NCBI GenBank assembly: GCA_021802425.1
Contig: JAJZXJ010000005.1
Location: 34,670 to 98,669, forward strand
DNA length: 64,000 nt
Direction: 5' to 3'
Source: Acidulodesulfobacterium sp021802425
Lineage (GTDB): Bacteria; SZUA-79; Acidulodesulfobacterales; Acidulodesulfobacteraceae
Below the pieces are notes generated by a model. It did no database searches, had not been told where the DNA came from, and saw only the letters and a list, made by a program, of their open reading frames with translations. Both the position numbers and the translations under genes were made by a program. Positions 44,429-53,219 of the stretch are shown here, in pieces (the first letter of the stretch is position 1; each line of letters begins with the position of its first letter).

Positions 44429-45181
44429 ATGATTATCCTTGAACGATTAACAAAATCTTTTAACGGCATCAAGGTGTTAAATGATCTGGATATAAAATTC
44501 GACGACCAAAAAATTACGGTTGTAATAGGCAGGAGCGGCGGCGGTAAAAGCGTTATGCTTAAGCATATAATAGGCTTGATAAAGCCCGACTCGGGAAGAG
44601 TTTTAGTAAACGGCATAGATATCAATATCTTAAAAAGAAAGGAACTTAATGAAATCAGGAAAAAATTTGGCATGGTTTTTCAAGACGGGGCGCTTTTTGA
44701 TTCTATAAATATATTTGAAAATATAGCTTTCCCGATAAGGCAGCATACTAAGTTTAAGGAAAGCGAGGTTAAAGACAGGGTTCATTCGATGCTTGGCGAT
44801 GTGGGGTTGAGCGGACAGGAATTAAAGATGCCGTCGGAGATTTCCGGCGGCATGAGAAAAAGAGTGGCAGTGGCAAGGGCTTTAATACTTAACCCCGAAA
44901 TAGTTCTTTTTGACGAACCCACTACCGGACTTGATCCCATTATGTCGGACGCGATAAATAATTTAATCATATCGATTCATAACAAATTTAAATTCACAGG
45001 AATAATAATAAGCCATGATATAGAAGGCGCGTATAAAACTGGGGATATAATCGCAATGCTTTACGACGGTTCCATTATCGAAATAGGGAGTCCTGCGGAA
45101 ATTAAAAGTTCGAAGAATCCGGTAGTGAGCCAGTTTGTTGCCGGAAGCATGATCGGTCCGATTAATTTTAATACGATTTAA
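44429..45181 (+). CDS. mlaF: MlaF-type phospholipid ABC transporter ATPase
   Basis: 250 residues. Walker A GRSGGGKSV near residue 34, Q-loop FQDGALFDSINIFENIAFPIRQHTKF (typical of MlaF), signature SGGMRKRVAVARAL, Walker B VLFDEPTTGLDP. It is the motor for MlaE, 49 bp upstream, and is 2 bp from mlaD. The order E-F-D is standard. Confidence 0.95.
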   Translation: MIILERLTKSFNGIKVLNDLDIKFDDQKITVVIGRSGGGKSVMLKHIIGLIKPDSGRVLVNGIDINILKRKELNEIRKKFGMVFQDGALFDSINIFENIAFPIRQHTKFKESEVKDRVHSMLGDVGLSGQELKMPSEISGGMRKRVAVARALILNPEIVLFDEPTTGLDPIMSDAINNLIISIHNKFKFTGIIISHDIEGAYKTGDIIAMLYDGSIIEIGSPAEIKSSKNPVVSQFVAGSMIGPINFNTI

Positions 45182-45183
45182 TT

Positions 45184-46764
45184 ATGAAATTAAATAAAGA
45201 AACCAAGGTAGGTATCTTTACGGTAATCGTTTTATTAATACTCGCCTATTTTTCCATTAGGGTTGGAAAGGTTTATATCTTCAAGCCTCCTACCTATACT
45301 ATATCGGCTTATTTTAAATCGGCAAACGGCATCGGCATAGGGACTGAAGTTACTATGGCGGGAATAAAAATAGGGAGGGTCGAAAAGATTGAATTGGAAA
45401 ACGGCATGGCAAGGGTTTACATGGCGATAGATTCCCGGTATAAAGTTTATCCCCAGTATGTCGCTTCCATCAGATCGATGAGTTTATTGGGGGAGAGTTA
45501 TATCTCTATTTCACCTGTCGGGACTCCGGCGGCTCAAACGAAAGAACTTTTGAACGGGGAAATCGTTAAGAGCGAGGTATCGCCCCAAAGTATGTCCGCG
45601 CTTATTATGAAGTTTGCCAAAACCGCGGACGATTTAGAAAAAGTTTCCAGATCGCTTAGAAATTCCGTTGGAACAAAGACCGGAGAAAAGCATATAAAAG
45701 AAATTCTTTATAATATTGCCATGCTTTCAAAAAATTTAAACAGGCTTGTTTATATAAATCAGGAAAATGTCAATACCATTATGTCTAATTTCGCATCTAT
45801 TTCAAAACACATAAACGGTTTAACCGTTAAAAACGATGCGGCTATCACAAGAACGATTCATAATTTTGATTCCATATCTTATAATTTAAAAAAGGAACTT
45901 CCCGCTATTACGGAAAATATACGGGGTCTTTCTACTAATTTAAATCATATTGTTGCCAAAAATAAAAATAATATTAACGAAAGCCTAAAAAACATCAACT
46001 CCGATACAAAAAAATTGCAGCTGTCGTTAGATGAAATATACGGCATATCTTCAAAAATAAACAAGGGGCAGGGAACAATCGGAAAACTTGTCAATAGAAA
46101 TTCGGTATATAACAATTTAAACGGTTCTCTTAAGGGCATTAATAACTTAGTAGGCGGTTACAGTCAATTTCAGATTAAAATGAACATGAATTCCCAATAC
46201 CTTGCCAGAAGTAAAAGCTCTATAACTCAGGTAAATGTCAAACTTCAGCCGTCGCCGGGCCATTATTACGAGCTGGGCGTTGCTTCCGTACCTATGGGTT
46301 ACGGCAACACATTCGGCGAGACGCAGACGACGACATACACGACTAACAGCCCGCCCTCAGGGCAGTTTTATCCGTCGAGTATAACCACAAACACGACGCA
46401 ATACACATATTCCAACAGCATAAAGTTTAACGCCTTGATAGCCAAAAATTTTTATAATTTTACCCTTCTTGCAGGTTTATTATATTCGACGGGCGGGGTC
46501 GGGATTAATTACTATATACCCGGTACGAATAAAAATGTTAAGCTTTATACAAGGGCATTCGGGTTTAATTCGAACAACGGTAACGTCAGCGAATATGTTG
46601 ACGCCGGCATTGCGTACACATTTTACAGGCACTTATTTTTAGATGCCGGATACGACGACATCTTTAGTAATCATAACAGGTCTGTTTACATCGGCGGCGG
46701 CGTTAAATTTACGGATAAGGACCTTAAATATCTCATAGTGGGCGGCAAAATGCCCACGCCGTAA
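45184..46764 (+). CDS. mlaD: MlaD/MCE protein with C-terminal β-barrel-like extension
   Basis: 526 residues; a simple MlaD is about 180. N-terminal TM helix (VGIFTVIVLLILAYFSIRVG), MCE domain about 38-120 (YFKSANGIGIGTEVTMAGIKIGRVEKI, SLLGESYISISP), long helical region 140-320 rich in Asn/Lys/Leu heptads, then about 190 residues of alternating hydrophobic/aromatic strands (YYELGVASVPMGY, NFTLLAGLLYS, LFLDAGYDDIF, RSVYIGGGVKF). The C-terminal part looks like an outer-membrane β-barrel or β-solenoid, so one chain may span from inner to outer membrane. Lipid transport would then need no MlaC shuttle. Confidence 0.88.
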   Translation: MKLNKETKVGIFTVIVLLILAYFSIRVGKVYIFKPPTYTISAYFKSANGIGIGTEVTMAGIKIGRVEKIELENGMARVYMAIDSRYKVYPQYVASIRSMSLLGESYISISPVGTPAAQTKELLNGEIVKSEVSPQSMSALIMKFAKTADDLEKVSRSLRNSVGTKTGEKHIKEILYNIAMLSKNLNRLVYINQENVNTIMSNFASISKHINGLTVKNDAAITRTIHNFDSISYNLKKELPAITENIRGLSTNLNHIVAKNKNNINESLKNINSDTKKLQLSLDEIYGISSKINKGQGTIGKLVNRNSVYNNLNGSLKGINNLVGGYSQFQIKMNMNSQYLARSKSSITQVNVKLQPSPGHYYELGVASVPMGYGNTFGETQTTTYTTNSPPSGQFYPSSITTNTTQYTYSNSIKFNALIAKNFYNFTLLAGLLYSTGGVGINYYIPGTNKNVKLYTRAFGFNSNNGNVSEYVDAGIAYTFYRHLFLDAGYDDIFSNHNRSVYIGGGVKFTDKDLKYLIVGGKMPTP

Positions 46765-46784
46765 CACACTAAATTAATATAAAC

Positions 46785-47840
46785 ATGACGGCAAAAAAAT
46801 ATAAACTTACAAGTTTGACAAGCGCCCACGGCTGAGGATGCAAGATAGGTCCGGAGGACCTCTCGAAGATTCTCGAAAAATTGCCTGTTCCAAAAAATGA
46901 TAATGTTTTGGTCGGGTTTGAGTATAAAGATGATGCGGGCGTTTATAAAATAAGCGACGATTCTTGCCTTATTCAAACAGTCGATTTTTTTACGCCTGTG
47001 GTGGACGACCCTTATACTTTTGGCCAGATTGCCGCCGCAAATGCGCTTTCGGATGTCTATGCAATGGGGGGGAAGCCGATAACGGCTTTAAATATTGCCT
47101 GTTTCCCTGTTAAGGAAGTAGAAAAAGAGGTTTTCAACCTGATACTTCTTGGCGGTCTGGATAAGATAAACGAGGCAGGGGCAGCGCTTTTAGGCGGCCA
47201 CTCGATAGACGACAAAGAGCTTAAATACGGGCTTAGCGTTACGGGGGTTTGTAATATAAATGAAATTTATTCTAATCAGGGGGCAAGTCCCGGAGATATC
47301 TTATATTTAACCAAAAGTCTCGGAACGGGGTTTGTCGTCAGCGCTATTTGTACGGATTTTTTAAGCAAGGATTCGCTAAACGAAGCCTCTTTGTCTATGT
47401 CAAAGCTCAATAAAAAAGCTTCGGAGATTGCCGTTTCTTTAAAATCGCCAAATGCTCTTACGGATGTTACGGGCTTCGGGCTGGTCGGGCATTTAAGCGA
47501 GATGATGATTGCAAGCGGCGCCGCATGCGAGATTGATTTATCTTCTTTGCCCGTCATAAACGGGGTATATGAATTAATAAGGAAAGGTATAAACCCGTCA
47601 GGAACCAAACGAAACAGAAAATATTTTTCAAAATATGTATCCACATTGAGAAATGTCGATGAAAATTTATTGTGGTTAGCTTTTGGCGCGGAAACCTCAG
47701 GCGGACTTGTAATGCCGGTTCCTGAATCAAAATCGAAGGCGCTGGAGCATGCTTTTAAAAATGCCGGAGAGCCGTTGCACAGGATAGGTAAAATATTGCA
47801 AAGAACTCAGGGGGAAGGCGCCCTTATTTATATGGTTTAA
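46785..47840 (+). CDS. selD: Selenide, water dikinase (selenophosphate synthase), selenoprotein
   Basis: 351 residues with one in-frame UGA at codon 17 (46833-46835), read as Sec in H-G-U-G-C-K-I-G; SelD proteins have Cys or Sec at exactly this place. A gene call that stops at UGA would start only at 46881. The N-terminus has the family motif LTS...HGUGCK and ED; then VQTVDFFTPVVDDPYTFGQIAAANALSDVYAMGGKP and FTDVTGFGLVGH-like VTGFGLVGHLSEM follow. It makes selenophosphate for SelA. A bSECIS hairpin lies just after the UGA. No Shine-Dalgarno is evident. Confidence 0.95.
46844..46864 (+). promoter_or_regulatory. bSECIS hairpin in selD
   Basis: GGTCC (46848-46852) pairs with GGACC (46856-46860) over a GGA loop, extended by A-T and G-A/T-C pairs outside a mismatch. 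The loop starts 17 nt after the UGA, within the range seen for bacterial SECIS elements recruiting SelB. Confidence 0.8.
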
Positions 47841-47893
47841 ATATAATCCGTTTATTGTCCCGTCTTTATTCTTTATTTATCGGGTTAGCCTTA

Positions 47894-49150
47894 ATGCGAA
47901 ATAGATATTTTTTAGGAATTGATCTTGGAACGACCACGGTTGCCGCGGCTTTGGTGAATCATGAAAATTTCGTTATTTCAAGCAAAAGCATATTAAATTT
48001 TCAATACCCCGAATTTGGCCTTGATTCCATCAAAAGAATACAGAACGGATTAGACCAGAATTCAGTTAAAAAGTTGCAGCAAAGGGCAGTCTTAACTGTA
48101 AATACCTTAATAGGCGATATTAAAAAGGAAACAGGATTAGACTGTAAGGATATCGACATTGTTGCAATAGCCGGCAATACGGCTATGGAAATGGCCTTAT
48201 GCGGCTATCCGCTTATTTCACTTTCAAAACCGCCTTATAAGCCGTCATCTGCCCTGTTATTTCCAAATAAAACCGATTTTTTACCGGACTTTTGTTTAAA
48301 GAACAAGGAGTTATTCATATTCCCGATATTGGATGGATTTGTCGGGGGCGATACGGTGGCGTCTATCTATTACTTAGATATGGAAAAAAGAGACAAGCCG
48401 GTTTTTCTGGCTGATTTTGGAACAAATGTCGAAATAGCCATAGGAAATAAGCATAAAATATATACCGCTTCCGCTCCCGCAGGTCCGGCGTTTGAGGGAG
48501 GAAACATTAAGTTTGGGATGGCGGCAGAAACCGGCGCTATTTTTGATGTAAAACTTAAAAACGGCATATTTGAGTTCAAGACAATGAGAGGTGCCAGGCC
48601 GAAGGGAATTTGCGGAAGCGGTATAATGAGCCTTATGCATGAGCTTTTAAGAGAAAATGTTATAAATAGAAACGGAAGAATTCTTCCCCCTGACTTAATA
48701 GATTCCGAAAGCTATTCCGTAGTAGGTACAAAGAATGGCGGACAGGAGGTTGTCCTATATTTCGACGATAAAATTAATATGCGGTTTTTTCAGGAGGATG
48801 TCAGGCAATTTCAGTTAGCCAAATCGGCAGTTAAATCTGCATCGGAAATCCTGATGAAAAAATTTAAAATTTATAATGACGATGATTTCGATGTTTACCT
48901 TTCAGGGACATTCGGCAGTCATATAAAGCCCGAAATTATCGATCTAATAGACATTCTTCCATTTAAGGGGAAAACGATAAATTTTACCCCGGATTCGGTC
49001 CTTTTAGGCTGCAGGAAATATATAACATCAAAACAGTCCGAAAGGGAGAAGGATTTAAGCAATATAATCGGAATTTCAAAAAACTTTCCTCTTTCCGGCA
49101 GTAAGCTTTTTGAAAAACATTTTATCAAGAATATAGCGTTTTTGCCGTGA
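47894..49150 (+). CDS. ASKHA-domain corrinoid activator (RACo/RamA-like, DUF4445)
   Basis: 418 residues from ATG 47894 (MRNRYFLGIDLGTTTVAAAL); a TTG at 47855 is less likely. It has ATPase landmarks: IDLGTTTV phosphate loop, AIAGNTAMEMALCGYPL, DFGTNVEIAIGNKHKIYTASAPAGPAFEGGNI, and CGSGIMSLMHELL. The N-terminal 2Fe-2S ferredoxin domain of RACo is absent. Such proteins reduce or open oxidised corrinoid proteins, and MetH in this window has lost its own reactivation domain. Its 3' end overlaps the convergent rlmN by 26 bp. Confidence 0.88.
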   Translation: MRNRYFLGIDLGTTTVAAALVNHENFVISSKSILNFQYPEFGLDSIKRIQNGLDQNSVKKLQQRAVLTVNTLIGDIKKETGLDCKDIDIVAIAGNTAMEMALCGYPLISLSKPPYKPSSALLFPNKTDFLPDFCLKNKELFIFPILDGFVGGDTVASIYYLDMEKRDKPVFLADFGTNVEIAIGNKHKIYTASAPAGPAFEGGNIKFGMAAETGAIFDVKLKNGIFEFKTMRGARPKGICGSGIMSLMHELLRENVINRNGRILPPDLIDSESYSVVGTKNGGQEVVLYFDDKINMRFFQEDVRQFQLAKSAVKSASEILMKKFKIYNDDDFDVYLSGTFGSHIKPEIIDLIDILPFKGKTINFTPDSVLLGCRKYITSKQSEREKDLSNIIGISKNFPLSGSKLFEKHFIKNIAFLP

Positions 49151-50174
49151 GCTGCCCGCACCCGCCGTTTATCGATTGCGCCTTAGAAAATCTTGTCGTT
49201 ACGGTGAATCCCGCTTTGAGCAATTTAACTTTAAAATCGTTAATAACTTTATCGTCGGGTCTTTCTAAGTTTTTTAAAAATATGGAATCTTCTCCTTTGT
49301 TTAACGGTATTAAGTTAAATTTTACTTTTGAAGGGGAAAACATTTTTATAAGCTCTTTAGCGTTTGAAATACCGTCATTCACACCTTTTATCAGCACATA
49401 CTCCAGCGTTATTTTGTTATGGAGGGAGGGTTTTTGGAGGTTTATTAAATTAACGATGCTTTCTAACGGAAACTTTTTATTGACGGGCATAAGCTTATTT
49501 CTTGTAATATTATCCGAAGCGTTTAAAGATATGGCGATTTTATATTTAAATTTTTCGATGTCGTGAAGTTTATCTAATAAGCCGCAAGTCGAAATAGTGA
49601 TTTTCCGCGGCGCTATAGCAAGAAACTTGTTATCCGACATAATATTTAACGATTTTTTCACTTCTATCATATTGTCTAACGGTTCGCCCATACCCATAAA
49701 AACTACATTTGTAATTTTTTCTTTTATATCCTTACTTATCAGTAATATTTGTGATATTATTTCACCTGAGGATAAGTTTCTGCCTGCGCCGAGTCCTGCA
49801 GTTTCACAAAATGCGCAGCCCATTTTGCACCCGATTTGGGAAGAAACGCATAAAGTTTTTCTGCTGTTATAATTTATCAATACCGATTCTATGGTCATAT
49901 CATCCGCAAGCCTGATTAAATATTTTTTTGAATAGCCGTTTATATCTTCTTCATATGTTGCGCCCGCTATCTCAGGGAGGTTAGTATGAAAATTATTTAA
50001 TAATTCATCTATTAAAGATTTTGAGATGTCGGTCATTTTAGTAAAATCGAAGGTCTGATAAAAATAAACCCATCTCATAACTTGATGAGCGTTATACTTT
50101 TTAAACCCGTTTAAAACGCAGAATTTTTCTAATTCCTGCTGCGATTTATCAAATAACGATTCTTTATTTTTCAT
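49125..50174 (-). CDS. rlmN: Dual-specificity 23S rRNA/tRNA adenine C2-methyltransferase RlmN
   Basis: 349 residues. Radical SAM C-x3-C-x2-C in GCKMGCAFCETAGLG, NVVFMGMGEPLDN, and the second catalytic Cys in INGGCGQL at the C-terminus. The N-terminal HhH-like region (YNAHQVMRWVYFYQTFDFTKMTDISKSL) is standard. It methylates A2503 of 23S rRNA and A37 of some tRNAs. It overlaps the ASKHA gene tail-to-tail. Confidence 0.96.
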   Translation of the reverse strand: MKNKESLFDKSQQELEKFCVLNGFKKYNAHQVMRWVYFYQTFDFTKMTDISKSLIDELLNNFHTNLPEIAGATYEEDINGYSKKYLIRLADDMTIESVLINYNSRKTLCVSSQIGCKMGCAFCETAGLGAGRNLSSGEIISQILLISKDIKEKITNVVFMGMGEPLDNMIEVKKSLNIMSDNKFLAIAPRKITISTCGLLDKLHDIEKFKYKIAISLNASDNITRNKLMPVNKKFPLESIVNLINLQKPSLHNKITLEYVLIKGVNDGISNAKELIKMFSPSKVKFNLIPLNKGEDSIFLKNLERPDDKVINDFKVKLLKAGFTVTTRFSKAQSINGGCGQLTAKTLYS

Positions 50175-50293
50175 TTTTATTTTTTAACAAGTTCGGAGCT
50201 TGTCTTAAGTCGTAAAATGTGATAAATTTTATTATATAAATTTAACATATAATATATTATAACATTTATAGGGAATTATTAAAACATTGCGCT

Positions 50294-51019
50294 ATGACAT
50301 CTAACATTGGCGAAGAAATTTATAAACAAAGCATAACCATAATAGATTCTTTACTAAAAGGGAATACCCGTTTCGACGGTTTTTATTCCGAAGCAGAAAA
50401 GGCGGTTGTTAAAAGAGTTATCCATGCCACGAGCGATATAAATTATGCAGGGTCCGTTTTCTTTACAAACAATTCGGTTCAAAAGGTGGCAAACCTGATT
50501 AATGAAAAAATTAAAAAAAAAGAACCGTTAAAAATTGTATGCGACTCCGAGATGACGAAGGCGGGTATAAGTAAAAATGTCAATAAAAATATCATGCTTG
50601 ATTTAGACTGCTATATAGGCCTTGATTATGATGTTTTATTGAAAAAACAGCAAAATTTAGAAAATAAATATGAATTTTCCAATAAGATTAAAGATAATGA
50701 GGGCAGTTATAATAATATAACAAAAACGGCTTTTTCCATAAGGCTGGCGACAATAGAAAATCTGCCCGATATAATTGCGATTGGAAATGCTCCGACGGCG
50801 CTTATCGAGGTCATGGATTTATGCAAGCGTCTTTTTAGCTTTATGAATTACAATCCGCCTATAATAATCGCTATGCCTGTGGGTTTTGTCGGAGCGGCAG
50901 AGTCCAAAAAATTACTTTACGAAGATAATTTTTATTCTTCTATCGGTAATTTCGGAAATTTGGGGGGGAGTTCGTCTGCCGCTTCTGCGGTAAATGCCCT
51001 TTTGTCCTGTAGTTTATGA
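50294..51019 (+). CDS. cbiC: Precorrin-8X/cobalt-precorrin-8 methylmutase (CbiC/CobH)
   Basis: 241 residues. EAEKAVVKRVIHATSDINYAGSVFFTNN carries the catalytic His; AIGNAPTALIEVMDL and GFVGAAESKKLL are the other CbiC landmarks. A short insertion (about 125-140) is present. It makes hydrogenobyrinate or cobyrinate in corrin synthesis, which fits a cell relying on MetH. No other cob/cbi genes are near. Its stop overlaps the next start by 4 bp. Confidence 0.93.
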   Translation: MTSNIGEEIYKQSITIIDSLLKGNTRFDGFYSEAEKAVVKRVIHATSDINYAGSVFFTNNSVQKVANLINEKIKKKEPLKIVCDSEMTKAGISKNVNKNIMLDLDCYIGLDYDVLLKKQQNLENKYEFSNKIKDNEGSYNNITKTAFSIRLATIENLPDIIAIGNAPTALIEVMDLCKRLFSFMNYNPPIIIAMPVGFVGAAESKKLLYEDNFYSSIGNFGNLGGSSSAASAVNALLSCSL

Positions 51020-51612
51020 AAAAATATGCATATTTATTATTGATTTTTGCTTCTTTTTGCTTAATTAATTTTGTTAATCTCAAGGCAGGGGCGGCCGACA
51101 TTTATATGCGCGTCGGCAAAAACGGAACGGTTTATTTTTCTAATGTTCCCGTTTCGAATAACTATCGGCTTTATATGAAGACAAGGCAGCATCCGAATAA
51201 TTTTAAGCGATACAATAATGTCTTATACAGAAAGATAATACTTAAAGCCTCCAATAAATATAAAGTTAGTTCCAGATTGATAGAAGCCGTTATAAAAGCA
51301 GAATCAGGATTTAATGACGATGCGGTTTCGGATAAAGGCGCCGAAGGGCTTATGCAATTAATGCCCGGGACTCAGAGGCAACTTAATGTCTTGAAGCCGT
51401 TTAATCCGTCTCAAAACATTTATGGCGGAACGAAATACTTAAAAAGCCTTATTGTCAGGTATAACGGGGATCTGCCTCTGGCTCTCGCCGCATATAACGC
51501 GGGAAGCAAAGCCGTTAAAAAATACGGAGGCATACCCCCGTACAGCGAAACCCGCGGTTATGTTAACGAGGTAATGAAGTATTACAGGAGGGAAGGTAAC
51601 AATGCAAAGTAA
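51016..51612 (+). CDS. Lytic transglycosylase, SLT domain
   Basis: 198 residues with an N-terminal signal (YAYLLLIFASFCLINFVNLKAGA), then a small DUF4124-like stretch (IYMRVGKNGTVYFSNVP) and an SLT goose-lysozyme domain: VIKAESGFNDDAVSDKGAEGLMQLMPGTQRQLNV (catalytic Glu in KAESGF), NIYGGTKYLKSLI, LALAAYNAGSKAVKKYGGIPPYSETRGYVNEVM. It cleaves peptidoglycan in the periplasm. It overlaps pgsA by 11 bp. Confidence 0.95.
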   Translation: MKKYAYLLLIFASFCLINFVNLKAGAADIYMRVGKNGTVYFSNVPVSNNYRLYMKTRQHPNNFKRYNNVLYRKIILKASNKYKVSSRLIEAVIKAESGFNDDAVSDKGAEGLMQLMPGTQRQLNVLKPFNPSQNIYGGTKYLKSLIVRYNGDLPLALAAYNAGSKAVKKYGGIPPYSETRGYVNEVMKYYRREGNNAK

Positions 51613-52162
51613 AAAACAAATATATAACCTGCCCAATCTTTTGACGATGTCTAGAATTTTAATTATACCCGTGATATTTGCGTTGTTATTTTTCAAAAAA
51701 GAAATCTACGGCATATATGCCTCGGTTTTTTTTATCTTTGCCGTATTAACCGATTTTATAGACGGCTATATAGCAAGAAAGAAAAAATTGGTAACAAATT
51801 TAGGAATTTTTTTAGATCCTATCGCCGATAAACTTCTTGTAGTAACAATTCTTATAATGCTTATTCCATTAAATAGAATTCCTGCATGGGTGGTTGTTAT
51901 AATTATATTCAGGGAAATATTTATTACGGGGTTAAGGGCTATTGCCAGCGAAAAAGGGGTCGTTATTTCTGCGGGAAAGGAGGGGAAATGGAAAACCGCT
52001 TTCCAAATGTTCGGCATATTTTTTTTATTGATTTATTATGAGCATTTTAATATAAATTTTGGGGACATAGGTCTCATATTGATTTTTATCAGTATAGTAT
52101 TTTCACTGATTTCTTCGTATAAATATTTGAAAAGCGTATCAGGCGTGCTATTGGAAAGTTAG
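51602..52162 (+). CDS. pgsA: CDP-diacylglycerol-glycerol-3-phosphate 3-phosphatidyltransferase
   Basis: 186 residues with several TM helices. The CDP-alcohol phosphatidyltransferase motif D-G-x2-A-R-x8-G-x3-D-x3-D is at TDFIDGYIARKKKLVTNLGIFLDPIADKLLV. NLPNLLTMSRILIIPVIF is the PgsA N-terminus. It makes phosphatidylglycerophosphate. It overlaps the transglycosylase gene. Confidence 0.95.
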   Translation: MQSKKQIYNLPNLLTMSRILIIPVIFALLFFKKEIYGIYASVFFIFAVLTDFIDGYIARKKKLVTNLGIFLDPIADKLLVVTILIMLIPLNRIPAWVVVIIIFREIFITGLRAIASEKGVVISAGKEGKWKTAFQMFGIFFLLIYYEHFNINFGDIGLILIFISIVFSLISSYKYLKSVSGVLLES

Positions 52163-52178
52163 CAGGCAGGGGTTAAGT

Positions 52179-53066
52179 TTATTTGTAAAATTTGTTATTT
52201 TGCTGGCTTATCCTCGCTTCTTCTATTAAAAGCTCATAATTTTTATAATGCTTTTTTAAGTCGAATTCCGAAATTCCGAAAATTAAAATCGGTTTAATAC
52301 TGCTTTGAAATTTTATTACCTCATCAAGCTCTTTTTGTAATTTCTTAAATTTGTTATTTGCGCTTTCATAGTTCGTGTGAGGCAATATGCAAATAAAGCT
52401 ATTAAAATCGATTCTAAAAATAGTATCGGTTTTTCTAAATTTCTGCTTGAAAAAAATACCGAAAAATTTGAGCAGCTGATTTAATTTATCTTTTCCAAAC
52501 GATTGGCCGAAAAAAGCCAGATTTTCAAAGAAAAATACCGCAAGGGTGAGAGGGAATCCATATCTTGTAACCCTTTCTACTTCCATTGAAAGCATTTCTT
52601 TAAATTGATTTTTTAAAAATAAACCCGTTATCTCGTCATAAACCTTATTTTCCGAATTATTTTTAATATTTAGTACATATTTAACAAGCGAAGTAAAATC
52701 ATAAAAAATAAACATCGTGCCGTAAAACAGGCCGAATTTATTTAAAAGAGTTTTGCTTTCGATATGAAAAAATTTTTCTTCCGTCTCTACGGCGGTAGTT
52801 TTTAATCTTATTATTTTTTCGATCGATACGAGTCCCAGCCCATTAACCTGCGCTATGTCTTCGGGCAATTTTTCATCGTATGAGGCAAATATTTCCTGAT
52901 CCGATAATTTTGATAGATTTCTCGCAAGCTCGTTCATATACAATATTTCCCCTTTTACTCCTTTAACGGCAACCGGCTTGTTAAAGGATGAAAAGGTTTT
53001 TACATAATCTATATCGTTTAATGAATCGTCAGGCTGGATTTGTTTAAAAATATCCATAGATTCCAT
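52179..53066 (-). CDS. PAS-like plus degenerate GGDEF domain protein
   Basis: 295 residues. The first 140 look like a PAS domain (FSSFNKPVAVKGVKGEILYMNELARNLSKLSDQE). The rest follows the GGDEF fold: YDEITGLFLKNQFKEMLSMEVERVTRYGFPLTLAVFFFENL. Where GGDEF should be, the sequence reads RIDFNSFICILPHT, so the catalytic loop is lost. It likely senses or binds rather than makes cyclic di-GMP. It is a lone minus-strand gene. Confidence 0.8.
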   Translation of the reverse strand: MESMDIFKQIQPDDSLNDIDYVKTFSSFNKPVAVKGVKGEILYMNELARNLSKLSDQEIFASYDEKLPEDIAQVNGLGLVSIEKIIRLKTTAVETEEKFFHIESKTLLNKFGLFYGTMFIFYDFTSLVKYVLNIKNNSENKVYDEITGLFLKNQFKEMLSMEVERVTRYGFPLTLAVFFFENLAFFGQSFGKDKLNQLLKFFGIFFKQKFRKTDTIFRIDFNSFICILPHTNYESANNKFKKLQKELDEVIKFQSSIKPILIFGISEFDLKKHYKNYELLIEEARISQQNNKFYK

Positions 53067-53219
53067 AGATTAAGTATCATTTTTGAAATTGAATTTTTTC
53101 TTAATATATTTTATACTATTACTAATAATAATTAAAAGAAAAAATTATCGAAATTTTTAAATTTTATTTAAATAAAAAAATAATTAATTAAATTAAAAAA
53201 TATAAATAGATAAAAATAT

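Noticed and set aside
43600..46764. Mce virulence operon or toluene-tolerance system
   Set aside because: The E-F-D order with a single MCE gene is a standard phospholipid transport locus.
46881..47840. SelD as a shorter protein starting at 46881
   Set aside because: That would remove the catalytic N-terminal motif; reading the UGA as Sec restores a normal SelD with a proper ATG at 46785.
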